A DNA stretch of 62,957 nucleotides from Longilinea sp035560795 (GTDB lineage: Bacteria; Chloroflexota; Anaerolineae; Anaerolineales; Anaerolineaceae), in NCBI GenBank assembly GCA_035560795.1, contig DATMYV010000030.1:1-62957 (forward strand). The letters are read 5' to 3'. A program made the translations under genes and the position numbers. Below are positions 1 to 9,453 of this stretch, in pieces. Position 1 is the first letter of the stretch. The number at the start of each line of letters is the position of its first letter. The notes beneath the pieces were generated by a model, which saw only the letters and a program-made list of their open reading frames with translations, ran no database searches and was not told the origin of the DNA.

Positions 1-16
1 GTGCTGTTATCATAAA

Positions 17-45
17 TTGTATATTGAATGAATTTTCTCTTATAC
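17..45 (+). promoter_or_regulatory. Sigma70-type promoter for the M23 lipoprotein gene
   Basis: A TTGTAT -35 box (17-22) is followed by a 17-nt spacer and a TTATAC -10 box (40-45). Transcription would start near 52, just ahead of a GGGAG ribosome site and the TTG start at 59. Spacing is ideal but both boxes deviate from consensus. Confidence 0.5.
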
Positions 46-58
46 GCGGGAGTGGTAA

Positions 59-922
59 TTGAAGTCTCTGTGCGTTGCGAAAATCGGGTTTCTCCTTCTA
101 TTATTGGCGGCCTGTCAGACTGCTCCAACCGCACCAGCCCGTACTGCCACGGTGCTTATGATTCCTGAGATTTCGGAAACCGCAAAACCATCCCAAACCC
201 AACCTGCTGCACCAACACAAACGGGAACCGCTGTTCCTCCGCCTATCTGTTCGCCGCTGGAGGGTTTCAGTCACGCCGATCTGCTGGCGCGGGTCAGCAA
301 TCCGTTCGATCCGCCCGAACCTGGTTCGGATAATCCGCACCAGGGCGTCGACCTGGGCGACTTCGACCCGGCGGACGCCAGCCGCGTCGCCGTCCCTGGA
401 CGGACGGTGCAGGCTGCCCTGCCCGGCCGGGTGGCGCTGATCCAGACCGACCGCTTTCCGTACGGCACGGCGATCATCATTGAAACGCCGCTTGACGCGC
501 TGCCGGCGACACTCCACCAGCAGTTTGCGACCCTGCCGCCCTGGCCGCCGCGCCCGGCGACCGACCCGCTCACCTGCCCAACGGTGGACCCAACAAAAAC
601 TGCGCTTTCCTTGCCCAAACCGGATCAGGAAGGCCGATCCCTGTATATTCTTTACGCCCACCTCGGCTCGATGGCCGACATCCAGGTGGGGGACGCCGTG
701 GAATGCGGGCAGGCGCTGGGAACGGTGGGGCAGAGCGGCAATGCTCTGGCGCCGCATTTGCACTTCGAGGCGCGCGTCGGGCCGGCCGGGGTGCAGTTGG
801 GCAGCCTTGCGCATTACGATGTGAGTGCCTCGGTACCAGAAATGGCTGCCTATTGCCTGTGGCGCGTCAGCGGCAGCTTTGTGTGGGTTGATCCGTTGTT
901 GCTGCTCCAGGATCTGCCGTAG
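59..922 (+). CDS. M23 (LytM-type) peptidase lipoprotein
   Basis: Predicted surface-anchored zinc endopeptidase of the M23 family, which cuts peptidoglycan cross-bridges or acts as a degenerate regulator of such enzymes. Residues 1-19 form a lipoprotein signal with lipobox LAAC (Cys19), followed by a Thr/Pro-rich linker to about residue 60. The zinc site is complete: H94-x3-D98 in HQGVD and H233-x-H235 in HLHFE. A roughly 50-residue proline-rich insertion (about 144-194) splits the LytM fold before YAHL (199-202). The start is TTG with a GGGAG site 8 nt upstream. The gene is monocistronic, with a promoter in front and a strong terminator behind. The family call is secure; the true substrate is not known. 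Confidence 0.88.
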   Translation: MKSLCVAKIGFLLLLLAACQTAPTAPARTATVLMIPEISETAKPSQTQPAAPTQTGTAVPPPICSPLEGFSHADLLARVSNPFDPPEPGSDNPHQGVDLGDFDPADASRVAVPGRTVQAALPGRVALIQTDRFPYGTAIIIETPLDALPATLHQQFATLPPWPPRPATDPLTCPTVDPTKTALSLPKPDQEGRSLYILYAHLGSMADIQVGDAVECGQALGTVGQSGNALAPHLHFEARVGPAGVQLGSLAHYDVSASVPEMAAYCLWRVSGSFVWVDPLLLLQDLP

Positions 923-938
923 TTGCCAGCATTGAAAT

Positions 939-979
939 AAGAAAACGGGTTGACCCGTATGTAAACCCGTTTTCTTGTT
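939..979. terminator. Bidirectional intrinsic terminator
   Basis: A perfect 13-bp stem (939-951 with 964-976) around a 12-nt loop, with A-rich and T-rich flanks, sits between the convergent M23 gene and the leftward coiled-coil protein. It can serve both strands. Confidence 0.85.
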
Positions 980-1014
980 ATGACGAACAGTGTGTGTCTC
1001 TAATCGAACTATGG

Positions 1015-1719
1015 TTATTTTGGAAACATCAATTCTTCGAGCCCGAGCAATTTGACGTCAAACGAGAACAATTGGTCGGCCAGACCGGTCTGGTTGACCG
1101 GGCGCGTATCGAGTCCTTTTTTGATGCGGGCAAGGTTATCCTTCAATTCGTTCGCCAGCGTGTCATTGAACTGATTGATGGCCGGGACAAGCTGAGTTAA
1201 ATCCAATTCGGCGTTTGAAATGCTCAGGATGGCCGCGGCCGTATCCTTATCGGCAATCAGGGCGATGCGTGCGGCAGCGATATCGTTGCGCAGCGTGGTC
1301 AGCAACAAATGTTGACTGGCGCTGGTAGCCGCAGCTTCGGCCGTCTGCATGCGCGTTTGCATGTCGCTCACCTTGCTGCGGCTGGCGGACACTTCGTCCC
1401 TTGCACCAGTCAGTTCTGCCTGAGCGGCAGCCAGTTCGCCGGCCGTCTTCGTGAGCAGGTTTTCGGCTGGACGCACGCGCCAGAAGTACATGGCCAACAG
1501 CCCGGCGCTGAATAGAATCAGGACGAAGGCTGTCCAGCGCAGCAGCGGGCGCATGAAGCGGCCGACGGACGTATCGGCGCCAAAGAGAAAGTGCAGGATC
1601 GAATAGAACCAGGAATGATGCTGTCCTTCTGGCATCTGGATGGTTTCAGCGGCGAGAGGCACAGCGGTTTCGACCTCGGGTTTTTCTTCCGCAGTATTGT
1701 CAGAATGGTCAGCGTTCAT
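1015..1719 (-). CDS. Coiled-coil single-pass membrane protein, function unknown
   Basis: No family was recognised. The 234-residue protein has an acidic N-terminal segment, one membrane helix at about 62-80 (WTAFVLILF...), then an Ala/Glu/Arg-rich heptad-like stretch (about 84-135) predicted to be a coiled coil, and an outer helical domain. The start at 1719 is chosen because a strong GGAGGAA site lies just before it. A longer reading frame to 1896 would run into murJ and lacks a ribosome site. The gene is divergent from murJ and convergent with the M23 gene. An envelope scaffold role is only a guess. Confidence 0.75.
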   Translation of the reverse strand: MNADHSDNTAEEKPEVETAVPLAAETIQMPEGQHHSWFYSILHFLFGADTSVGRFMRPLLRWTAFVLILFSAGLLAMYFWRVRPAENLLTKTAGELAAAQAELTGARDEVSASRSKVSDMQTRMQTAEAAATSASQHLLLTTLRNDIAAARIALIADKDTAAAILSISNAELDLTQLVPAINQFNDTLANELKDNLARIKKGLDTRPVNQTGLADQLFSFDVKLLGLEELMFPK

Positions 1720-1845
1720 AAATTCCTCCGCAAGCCTTGAATCGAAATAGGGTACTTCTTTTAATAAGTATAGCCCTGCCTGATATATTGCGCAAATCTG
1801 CACAGGCAGACGCCTGCCATCAGGCCCACGGCCGGGGAAGACAGG

Positions 1846-1851
1846 TATAAT
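1846..1851 (+). promoter_or_regulatory. -10 box placing the transcript start at the murJ start codon
   Basis: A perfect TATAAT ends 8 nt before the murJ ATG at 1860, so the mRNA would begin at or within a base or two of the start codon. No Shine-Dalgarno sequence is present in the gap and no convincing -35 box was found. This suggests a leaderless transcript. Confidence 0.5.
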
Positions 1852-1859
1852 CGTTCCAT

Positions 1860-3461
1860 ATGGATGCATCGCTGCCACCAGTGCCATCCGCCACACGCCA
1901 GATCGCCCGTGCCGCCGGGACGGTGATGGCGGCTTTTTTAATCACCCAGGCAATTGGTTTGCTGCGCGGGATCCTCATTTATCGCATATTTGGCACCAGC
2001 GCTGAACTGGATTCCTTTAACGCGGCCAACCGCGTCACTGAGCTGCTCTTTAATTTGATGGCTGGCGGCGCGCTGGGGTCGGCCTTCATTCCCACTTTCA
2101 CCGGGTTGCTGGCGCACGAACAGCGCGAGCGTGCCTGGAAGCTGGCCTCGGCTGTGGCCAACCTGCTGCTGCTGGGATTGACCTTGGCGGCAGTGCTGGC
2201 GGCGGTCTTTGCTCCGCAGGTTGTGCGCTATGGATTGTACATTCTTGCACCGGGAGAGGCACCCGGGCAGGAAGCGCTGACGGTTTCATTGCTGCGCCTG
2301 ATGCTGCCAACCGTGGTCATCTTTGGGCTGAGCGGGTTGGTAATGGGCATTCTCAATGCCCACCAGCGATTCTGGCTGCCGGCCATTGCCCCGGCGATGT
2401 ATTCGATTGGGCAAATCCTGGGCGTACTGCTGCTGCCGCAGGAACTGGGCATTCAACGCCTGGCGTGGGGAGCCCTAATCGGCTCGCTGCTGCATTTGCT
2501 GGTGCAACTGCCGGATCTGCTGCGTCAGGGCGGGCGTTACACGCTGACGTTGGGACGCGGGATCGCCGAGGTGCGCGAAGTCATCACTCTGATGGGGCCG
2601 CGCATTTTAGGCGTGGCAATTGTGCAATTAAACTTTATCGTCAACACCATCATCGCGCTCAGCCTGCCGGCGGGCAGCGTTTCAGCCATTTCGCTGGCCT
2701 TCACCTGGATGTTAATGCCGCAGGTGGCCATCGCCCAATCGGTGGCAGTGGCAGCCATGCCCACCTTTTCGGCGCAAGCTGCGCTCGGCAAACTGGACGA
2801 GCTACGCAGCTCGCTGGCAGGCAGCCTGCGCGGCGTGCTGCTGCTGGCGTTGCCGGCCATGCTGGGATTGGTCCTGTTGCGTACGCCACTCATCCGCTTA
2901 TTATATGAAGGCGGCAGTTTTACGGCTCAGTCCACCCGGATGGTCGCCTGGGCATTGCTGTGGTATGCGCTAGGCTTGGTGGGACATTCGCTGCTGGAGG
3001 TGATCGTGCGCGCCTTTTACGCGCTGCATGATACCCGCACACCAGTGATGGTGGGCGTACTGGCGATGAGCTTGAACGTGGCCTTCAGTTTCGGTTTTGC
3101 GCGCCTCTTTTCCCTCTGGGGCTGGATGCCGCACGGCGGCCTGGCGCTGGCGAATTCGCTGGCAACCTTCCTGGAGATGAGCATCCTCATTCTTCTGCTG
3201 CGACGGCGCCTGGGCGGCCTGGGCGGAACCAGCGTGCCGCGCGCACTACTGCAGGGCGGGCTGGGAACGCTGGCGCTGGCGCTGGCATTGCAAACCTGGT
3301 TATCGCTGACGGCGGCCCAGGGTGAAGCGCTGCGGCTGGTGGGGGGCGCATTGTTGGGCGCCGCGGTCTATGCGGCGGTCATGCTGGCGTTGCACGTGCC
3401 AGAAATCGGCAGTGTTCTTTCCGCCCTGCGCACCCGTTTTGGAAAAAAGGCGGTTCAATGA
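1860..3461 (+). CDS. murJ: Lipid II flippase MurJ (MviN family)
   Basis: Polytopic inner-membrane protein of the MOP exporter superfamily that flips lipid-linked peptidoglycan precursors to the outer face. The 533-residue length and about 14 hydrophobic helices match the family. The N-terminal region with TQAIGLLRGILIYRIFG and the FNAANRV segment is typical, as are conserved charged residues inside the first helices. Helices continue to the C-terminus with a short basic tail. The start ATG lies 8 nt after a TATAAT and lacks a ribosome site, so translation may be leaderless. An alternative is a related MviN-type flippase for another polyprenyl-linked glycan, but MurJ is the best call. Confidence 0.9.
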   Translation: MDASLPPVPSATRQIARAAGTVMAAFLITQAIGLLRGILIYRIFGTSAELDSFNAANRVTELLFNLMAGGALGSAFIPTFTGLLAHEQRERAWKLASAVANLLLLGLTLAAVLAAVFAPQVVRYGLYILAPGEAPGQEALTVSLLRLMLPTVVIFGLSGLVMGILNAHQRFWLPAIAPAMYSIGQILGVLLLPQELGIQRLAWGALIGSLLHLLVQLPDLLRQGGRYTLTLGRGIAEVREVITLMGPRILGVAIVQLNFIVNTIIALSLPAGSVSAISLAFTWMLMPQVAIAQSVAVAAMPTFSAQAALGKLDELRSSLAGSLRGVLLLALPAMLGLVLLRTPLIRLLYEGGSFTAQSTRMVAWALLWYALGLVGHSLLEVIVRAFYALHDTRTPVMVGVLAMSLNVAFSFGFARLFSLWGWMPHGGLALANSLATFLEMSILILLLRRRLGGLGGTSVPRALLQGGLGTLALALALQTWLSLTAAQGEALRLVGGALLGAAVYAAVMLALHVPEIGSVLSALRTRFGKKAVQ

Positions 3462-3571
3462 ACCCTGCCATTGATTCGATTCATCCGGGATTCTGCCTGA
3501 AAATGGGATTTGACGGATAATCCATCCCCGAACATTGAAAAGACAATCTAATTATTTCACCAGGAGTCGCA

Positions 3572-4315
3572 ATGTCATCCTCTATCGGCCGAGAATTCTA
3601 CGAGAAGACCAAACCGCAATACGCTGAACCCTCCCAACAAACCCAGGGACTTCCACAGCCGCCGCTGGAGTCGGATTACCCGCCCGCCAGCGGTTTGATC
3701 GCGCTGTCTGAGGCGGACCGGGTGCAAATCCCTGCCATGGATTTACGTACCGCCATTGAAGAGCGTATTACTGTGCGGCACTATTCGGATGAACCAATCA
3801 GCCTGGAAGAATTAAGCTACCTTCTATGGGTCACGCAGGGCGTACGCCAGGTTACCGCCCGGCCGGTGACGCTGCGCAATGTTCCCTCTGCCGGAGCGAG
3901 GCATGCCTTTGAAACCTATCTGCTGGTCAACCGGGTCAGCAGACTGGAGACCGGCCTGTACCGTTATGTGGCAGGCGAACACGCCTTGCTGCTGGCGGAT
4001 TCAAGCGCAGATGTGAATGCACGCGTTACGAGAGCCTGCTTTGAACAGAAACAGGTTGCCAGCAGCGCGGTGACATTCTTCTGGGCGGCCGTGTTGGAGA
4101 GGATGTACTGGCGCTACAGCGAACGAGGCTACCGCTACCTGTTCCTGGATGCCGGCCATGTTTGCCAGAACCTTTACCTAGCCGCGACATCCGTGGGCAG
4201 CGGGGCTTGTGCCATCGGGCATTATGACGATGATCTACTCAACGCCGCATTGGGCCTGGACGGCGAAAAGATGTTTACCGTTTATGGGGCTTCACTGGGC
4301 AAACGCACGAATTAG
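3572..4315 (+). CDS. SagB/ThcOx-type FMN oxidoreductase (nitroreductase fold)
   Basis: FMN-dependent oxidoreductase of the SagB/ThcOx branch of the nitroreductase superfamily, whose known members oxidise azolines in peptide natural products. The FMN-binding signature is visible as RHYSDEPISLEELSYLLW, with PSAGARH and the C-terminal GSGACAIGHYDDD stretch. The 247 residues match a single-domain SagB. The start has a CAGGAG site 7 nt upstream. No SagC/D cyclodehydratase or precursor peptide lies nearby, so a peptide-modifying role is not supported; a stand-alone redox role is as likely. Its stop codon overlaps that of the convergent TPR gene. Confidence 0.85.
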   Translation: MSSSIGREFYEKTKPQYAEPSQQTQGLPQPPLESDYPPASGLIALSEADRVQIPAMDLRTAIEERITVRHYSDEPISLEELSYLLWVTQGVRQVTARPVTLRNVPSAGARHAFETYLLVNRVSRLETGLYRYVAGEHALLLADSSADVNARVTRACFEQKQVASSAVTFFWAAVLERMYWRYSERGYRYLFLDAGHVCQNLYLAATSVGSGACAIGHYDDDLLNAALGLDGEKMFTVYGASLGKRTN

Positions 4316-6624
4316 TCGCCGCGAGCCTGCTTTAGCATGCGCTCGAATTTATTAAAGTCGGCCGGATTCAACGCCATAATATCCTCCAACACGGCAATGG
4401 CGGCTACCCGGTTGCCATCCTTGAGCAGGCCTTCCGCGATTTGACCCATTTCTACGATGGCGCGGTCGATCTCGCCGGCATGCATCAACAACCCAGCGGC
4501 GCGTTTGTGCACTTCCAATTTCTCCGGGTTTTCCTCGGAGACGGATTCGACAAATTTAATGGCCTTTTCGCGCTGTCCGTTGTTTTCCAGCAAGGTCAAA
4601 TAAGAATCGAGTTCGGACATGGCCGAAGAATCCTGGCCCATACGGAAGTGCAGGTTGATCAACAGCAAGCGCGGTTCGGGTTCGTCCGGCGTGGTGGTAC
4701 GCAGCTGCTCGTAGGTGCGCAGCGCCGAACGCATATCAAGGCGCTGCAGGTCGAGATCGGCCAGCTTTGGCATGATTTGCGCGGCCCAATTGCGCCCGTT
4801 TTTTGAGCGTTGGGTCAGTTTTAAGGCGGTAAAGTAAGTCTGGCGGGCCAGATCCAGTTCAGCCTGGCGGTAATGGACGTTGGCCAGATCTACGTACTGT
4901 TGCAGGGCGGCATCGACTTTACCCTGGGCAGTGAGCAGTTCGATCAACCGCTCGCGAACCGAAAGGTCCATGGGCGCCATCTGAGTCACGCGGGTGAGCA
5001 AGCGGATGGCCTGATCTGCTTCGCCGCGCAGCGAGTAAAGCGTGGCCACCAATAAGAATTTATCCACTGCATCTTGCACGCGGCCTTCCTGGATCAGCAA
5101 TTCGCCAATGTGGACATGCAGCGGCAGGTAGGTGGGCGCTTCTTCCAGGGCATTGTAGGCTACTTCCATGGCCGAACGGGTCTTATTTTGGGCGGAAAGG
5201 CGGCGGATGTTCGCCTGGGCTTCCACCACCAGGCTGCTGCGCGATTCGAGCAGCATTTCGGCCAGCGGAAGGGGTGGCGTATTTTCAGGTTGGGGCGGCA
5301 TCTGGGTACGCGCCATCGCCAAGTATTCGCGCCAGTTGGGACGCAGCACCTGTTCCATCACGGTGTTGTATATTTCTCCCAGCGCTTTAATATCAGTGTT
5401 CTGAGTTTGCGCCTCAATGACTGGTTCGTAAAGTTGGCGCAATTCGTCTGCTTCTTCCGGGCTGACGGTTTGTGCGTCGGCCAGGCGCAGCGCCTGAAGG
5501 ACGCTGGCAACGGCCTCGCCCAGTTCACCCGCTTCATGTTGAATTTGGGCCATGATCAAATAGGATGCCAGGGCGTATTCGGGATGTTTGACTGATTCCT
5601 GCAGGTACCGCAAGGAAGATTGCGGATTGAACTTCCAGGTGAGCAACCCCAGATCGAAATAGGCTGCCGGCTGGCGAAGACCGACATCGGTGGCACGCTC
5701 CAGATCTTCGGCTGCCTGTTTGTCCTGTCCCTGGGTTTGTGCATCGATGGCCTGGCCCAGATGCAGCAGGATACGGGTCTGTTCCGCCTGCTCCAGCGAC
5801 ATGGCGCCGGTGCCGCGCGTAATCGAACTGATGCTTGGCCGGCTGGCCTGCCCGGCAGGATTTTCGTCAGCCTGGGTGAACACCATGGCAGCTAATTCTG
5901 CCATGGCTGATTGGCGGGCTTCGCTGATGGGATCGGGGGTCGGGGCGGCTTCCTTGGCCGGTTCAAGCAGAGCAGGTCCGCTGGAAACCGGACTGGTTTG
6001 GCTGCGGCGGGTTTTGGCAGGCTGCGCAAGCGGCTGCCCGTTGCGCAGCAGCGAGAGGGCATGGCGAAGTTCGGGGTTGTCCGGTTGTGATTGGTAAAGA
6101 TACTGGATTATCTGTTTGACCTTGCCCTTTTCACCGGCGGTTTGCATTAAACTGGCCACGGAAAGGTATTCGGTAACAGCTTCGCTCTTACGGCCAAGTT
6201 TATCCAGGATCAAGGCCAGGCGCGACCGGGCGCCAACGTTTTCCGGCTGAAGCGCAATCGCCTGGCGCAGATATGCAATGGCTTTGTCGGCATCACGCAG
6301 GTTCAGATGCAGGTTGGAAGCCGTCATCCAGGCCTGCACGGCTTCAGGGATGCGGCCCTGGATTTCGTAAATGCGGGCGATTTTATCCTGCGGGCCAGGA
6401 TCGTTGGGATATAAATTGGAAGCCCGTTGGTAAAAACCAAGCGATTCGTCGTAGCGGCGCAGTTCGAAGAAAGCCAGCGCCAGGCTGCTGAGCGCCATCG
6501 CATCATCGGGGTGCATTTCCAACGCCTGCTGATACCAGCGGGCTGCTTCTTCCCAGTTTTGTTCCCAGGCGGCATTATGCCCCTGGGTCAAGGCCTGCTG
6601 ATACGGTTCCTGGCTACTGGTCAT
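4312..6624 (-). CDS. Large TPR-repeat protein
   Basis: A 770-residue protein built almost entirely of tetratricopeptide repeats, for example AIAYLRQAIALQPENVGARS and the opening W-x3-L-x2-A type helices. Such solenoids hold protein partners and have no catalytic site. A Ser/Pro-rich break at about 200-260 separates N- and C-terminal repeat arrays. No signal peptide is seen, so it is probably cytoplasmic. It follows polA by a few bases and is probably co-transcribed with it. ATG at 6624 is preferred because AGGTG lies just before it; GTG at 6630 is an alternative. The last bases overlap the SagB gene end. Confidence 0.85.
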   Translation of the reverse strand: MTSSQEPYQQALTQGHNAAWEQNWEEAARWYQQALEMHPDDAMALSSLALAFFELRRYDESLGFYQRASNLYPNDPGPQDKIARIYEIQGRIPEAVQAWMTASNLHLNLRDADKAIAYLRQAIALQPENVGARSRLALILDKLGRKSEAVTEYLSVASLMQTAGEKGKVKQIIQYLYQSQPDNPELRHALSLLRNGQPLAQPAKTRRSQTSPVSSGPALLEPAKEAAPTPDPISEARQSAMAELAAMVFTQADENPAGQASRPSISSITRGTGAMSLEQAEQTRILLHLGQAIDAQTQGQDKQAAEDLERATDVGLRQPAAYFDLGLLTWKFNPQSSLRYLQESVKHPEYALASYLIMAQIQHEAGELGEAVASVLQALRLADAQTVSPEEADELRQLYEPVIEAQTQNTDIKALGEIYNTVMEQVLRPNWREYLAMARTQMPPQPENTPPLPLAEMLLESRSSLVVEAQANIRRLSAQNKTRSAMEVAYNALEEAPTYLPLHVHIGELLIQEGRVQDAVDKFLLVATLYSLRGEADQAIRLLTRVTQMAPMDLSVRERLIELLTAQGKVDAALQQYVDLANVHYRQAELDLARQTYFTALKLTQRSKNGRNWAAQIMPKLADLDLQRLDMRSALRTYEQLRTTTPDEPEPRLLLINLHFRMGQDSSAMSELDSYLTLLENNGQREKAIKFVESVSEENPEKLEVHKRAAGLLMHAGEIDRAIVEMGQIAEGLLKDGNRVAAIAVLEDIMALNPADFNKFERMLKQARGD

Positions 6625-6645
6625 GTTCACCTGCTTGTGTGATGA

Positions 6646-9432
6646 TTATTTTATGGGTTGAAGGTCCCCCCAACTGATTCCCGAGCGTGCCTCGGTTTCC
6701 AGTGGAATCGAGAGAGGATACGCCCTCTCCATTATATCCTGCACGACGCGCGCAGTCCCTTGCAATTCGTTTTCAGCTACCTCAAGAACCAGTTCATCGT
6801 GCACTTGCAACAGCAAACGGGCATGCAGGCCAGCCTTTTGCAGCGCGGGCGGGAGCGCAATCATGGCAAGTTTCATGATGTCGGCGGCAGTGCCCTGGAT
6901 GGGCGCATTGATGGCCTCGCGTTCTTCGCGCTGGCGCAGGTTTGGGTTCGATCCGCTTACCAAATTGGGGAAGTAACGGCGGCGGCCCAACAACGTTTCC
7001 ACATAACCGCGCTGGCCAGCCAGACGGCGGATACCATCTAGATAGCCTTTCACGCCCGGGAATTGGGCAAAATAGGCTTTGACGAAGTTTTCGGCTTCTG
7101 CCAGGGTCAGGCCGGTGCTGCGGCTCAGTCCGAAGGAACTCATGCCGTAGATCAGGCCGAAATTGATGGCTTTGGCATTGCGGCGCTGTTCCTTGGTAAT
7201 CTGCTCGAGCGGGATATTCAAAATGGCAGCGGCAGTGGCTGCGTGAATATCCTGCCCGGCCAGAAAAGCCTGGCGCATGGCCTCGTCACCCGACATGGCA
7301 GCGACGATGCGTAGTTCAATTTGCGAATAATCCACCGACAGCAGGACGTTTCCCGGGGCGGCGATGAAGGCGCGCCGGACCTGGCGCCCAAGGGCCGTGC
7401 GGGTGGGAATGTTTTGCAGGTTCGGATCCGAGGAAGCCAGCCGACCGGTAACCGAGCCAGTCTGGTTGAATGAGGTATGCACGCGGCCAGTTTCCGGATT
7501 GACCTCCAGCGGCAACGCATCTACATAAGTGGATTTGAGTTTGGCCAGTTCGCGGTTCTCCAGGATTAAATCCACCACCGGGTGCTGGCCGCGCAGTTCT
7601 TCCAACACATCGGCCGAGGTGGAATAATGCCCGCTGGTGGTTTTCTTGCGCGGGTCCGGCGGCAGCAGCCGTAAAGTTTTGAAGAGCACATCCGACAGTT
7701 GTTGGGTAGAGTTGAGGTTGAATGCATAACCGACGGACTGGTGAATCTGGTGTTCAATCTCGCCCAGCCGGCTGGTCAATTCACCGGACATCTTCTTGAG
7801 CAATTCAAGATCGAGGCCGATACCGTTTTGCTCCATCATGGCGAGGATGGGCACCAGCGGCATTTCCACCGTTTCGAAGACCTGTTCGGCTCTGCGTTCG
7901 GCCAGCCTGGCTTGCAGCGGCGGAACCAGCCGCAGGGTCACCTCGGCATCGGCAGCGGCATAAGGTGCAGCGCGGGCGATGGGAACATCTGCCATGGTGA
8001 TCTGGTTCTTGCCCTTGCCGATCAGTTCTTCAATATGGGTCATCGTCAGGCTGAGATAGTCCTCGGCCATGTCCTTCAAACCCAGGTTATGCGAAGCAGG
8101 GTCGACAAGAAAGCCGGCGATCATCGTATCATTTACAATGGGTGCCAGATCAAGCCCTGCCCGGCGTAAAGCCAGCAGATCGTACTTGACGTTATGGCCG
8201 TATTTTGGCAGCTTTGGATCGATAAAGGCTGGCAGCAGTGCGCTGCGGACCTGGTCGAGGGGGAGCTGCGCTTCGCCGGTGCGGTGGCCGATTGGAATGT
8301 AATAACCCTGTCCTTCGGCAACCGACAACGAAATGCCAACCAGGTCAGACCGCAGCGGGTCTATTCCGGTAGTTTCAGTGTCCACTGCCAGGCATTTGGC
8401 CGCGGCCAACACCTCCTTGAGTTGTTGCAGCGTTTCAGGCGTATTGACGATGGTGTACTGGTTATCAAAGGTCTCGCCCTGTCCGACCTGGTTGACTGCT
8501 TCTCCGAATAACGAAAGCTGACCGCCAGGTATGCCCGCTGCTGAAGCTTTGTAGCCGGGCGCCAGTTTGGCAAGGCGCGCAATGAGCGTGCGGAATTCGA
8601 GCTCGCGGAAGATGGCTTCAACCGCCGGCAGGTTGAGGTCGTTGGCGCGCGCTTTCTCCAGGTCCAGGGATATGCCAACATCGGTGCGGATGGTGGCCAA
8701 GTCGCGGCTGAGAAATGCCAATTGCTTGCCTGCTTCCAGGCGTGTGCGCACGGCGCCCTTGAGGTCGTCCAGGTGGGCATAAATATCCTCCAGGGTGGGA
8801 TATTTCTCCAGCAAGGTTACCGCGGTCTTTTCACCAACGCCCGGCACGCCGGGGATGTTATCGGACTTGTCTCCAACCAGACCTTTGTATTCAATCACCT
8901 GATCCGGTCGCACGCCCAGCGTTTCAATCACCTCGGCAGCGGTAAAATCGCGTGCTTCGGAGAGCTTGTTGCCCGCCAGATTGACGATAACGCGGTCGTT
9001 GACCAGCTGTAGCAGATCGCGGTCGCCCGTGATGATTTTGACGCCAAGCCCGTGTGCGACGGCCTGTTTGGCAATGCTGCCGAGCACATCGTCAGCCTCA
9101 ACGCCTTCTTTTTCCAGGCGCGGCAGGTTGAAAGCATCCACCATCTGGCGAATGCGGTCTATTTGCAAACGCAGGTCGTCGGGCATTTTGGCGCGGGTGG
9201 CTTTATAGTCGGCATATAAATCATTGCGGAATGTTCTACCGGTATCGAAGGCGACAGCCAAGTAATCGGGATGGTCCTGTTCCAGGATGCGCATCAACAC
9301 GCTGGCGAAGCCGTAGATACCAGCGGTGGGTTCGCCGGCGCGGGTCTGCAGCCGTTCCCCGGCGGTGGCCAGGGCAAAGTAGGTGCGGTAGGCCAGGGCA
9401 TGACCATCAATAAGGTATAGGATAGGAGGCAT
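6646..9432 (-). CDS. polA: DNA polymerase I
   Basis: Replication and repair polymerase that fills gaps and removes RNA primers. At 928 residues it has the full three-part layout: 5' nuclease (about 1-290, with GVEADDVLG and GDRDLLQLV), 3'-5' exonuclease (about 330-510) and polymerase (about 530-928). Polymerase motifs A (DYSQIELRI), B (RRNAKAINFGLIYG) and C (QVHDELVLEV) are intact. The proofreading site also looks intact: DTETTG, NVKYD and the YAAADAE helix. AGGAA precedes the ATG. It is the middle gene of a leftward group, 21 nt after the regulator-transposase fusion and about 20 nt before the TPR gene. Confidence 0.97.
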   Translation of the reverse strand: MPPILYLIDGHALAYRTYFALATAGERLQTRAGEPTAGIYGFASVLMRILEQDHPDYLAVAFDTGRTFRNDLYADYKATRAKMPDDLRLQIDRIRQMVDAFNLPRLEKEGVEADDVLGSIAKQAVAHGLGVKIITGDRDLLQLVNDRVIVNLAGNKLSEARDFTAAEVIETLGVRPDQVIEYKGLVGDKSDNIPGVPGVGEKTAVTLLEKYPTLEDIYAHLDDLKGAVRTRLEAGKQLAFLSRDLATIRTDVGISLDLEKARANDLNLPAVEAIFRELEFRTLIARLAKLAPGYKASAAGIPGGQLSLFGEAVNQVGQGETFDNQYTIVNTPETLQQLKEVLAAAKCLAVDTETTGIDPLRSDLVGISLSVAEGQGYYIPIGHRTGEAQLPLDQVRSALLPAFIDPKLPKYGHNVKYDLLALRRAGLDLAPIVNDTMIAGFLVDPASHNLGLKDMAEDYLSLTMTHIEELIGKGKNQITMADVPIARAAPYAAADAEVTLRLVPPLQARLAERRAEQVFETVEMPLVPILAMMEQNGIGLDLELLKKMSGELTSRLGEIEHQIHQSVGYAFNLNSTQQLSDVLFKTLRLLPPDPRKKTTSGHYSTSADVLEELRGQHPVVDLILENRELAKLKSTYVDALPLEVNPETGRVHTSFNQTGSVTGRLASSDPNLQNIPTRTALGRQVRRAFIAAPGNVLLSVDYSQIELRIVAAMSGDEAMRQAFLAGQDIHAATAAAILNIPLEQITKEQRRNAKAINFGLIYGMSSFGLSRSTGLTLAEAENFVKAYFAQFPGVKGYLDGIRRLAGQRGYVETLLGRRRYFPNLVSGSNPNLRQREEREAINAPIQGTAADIMKLAMIALPPALQKAGLHARLLLQVHDELVLEVAENELQGTARVVQDIMERAYPLSIPLETEARSGISWGDLQPIK

Positions 9433-9453
9433 GGCAATTCCTGTTTACTGGCC

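Noticed and set aside
101..814. Long minus-strand open frame inside the M23 gene
   Set aside because: Its composition (Arg-rich, no domain) is that of an antisense shadow of a GC-rich gene, and the plus strand carries a complete M23 motif set.
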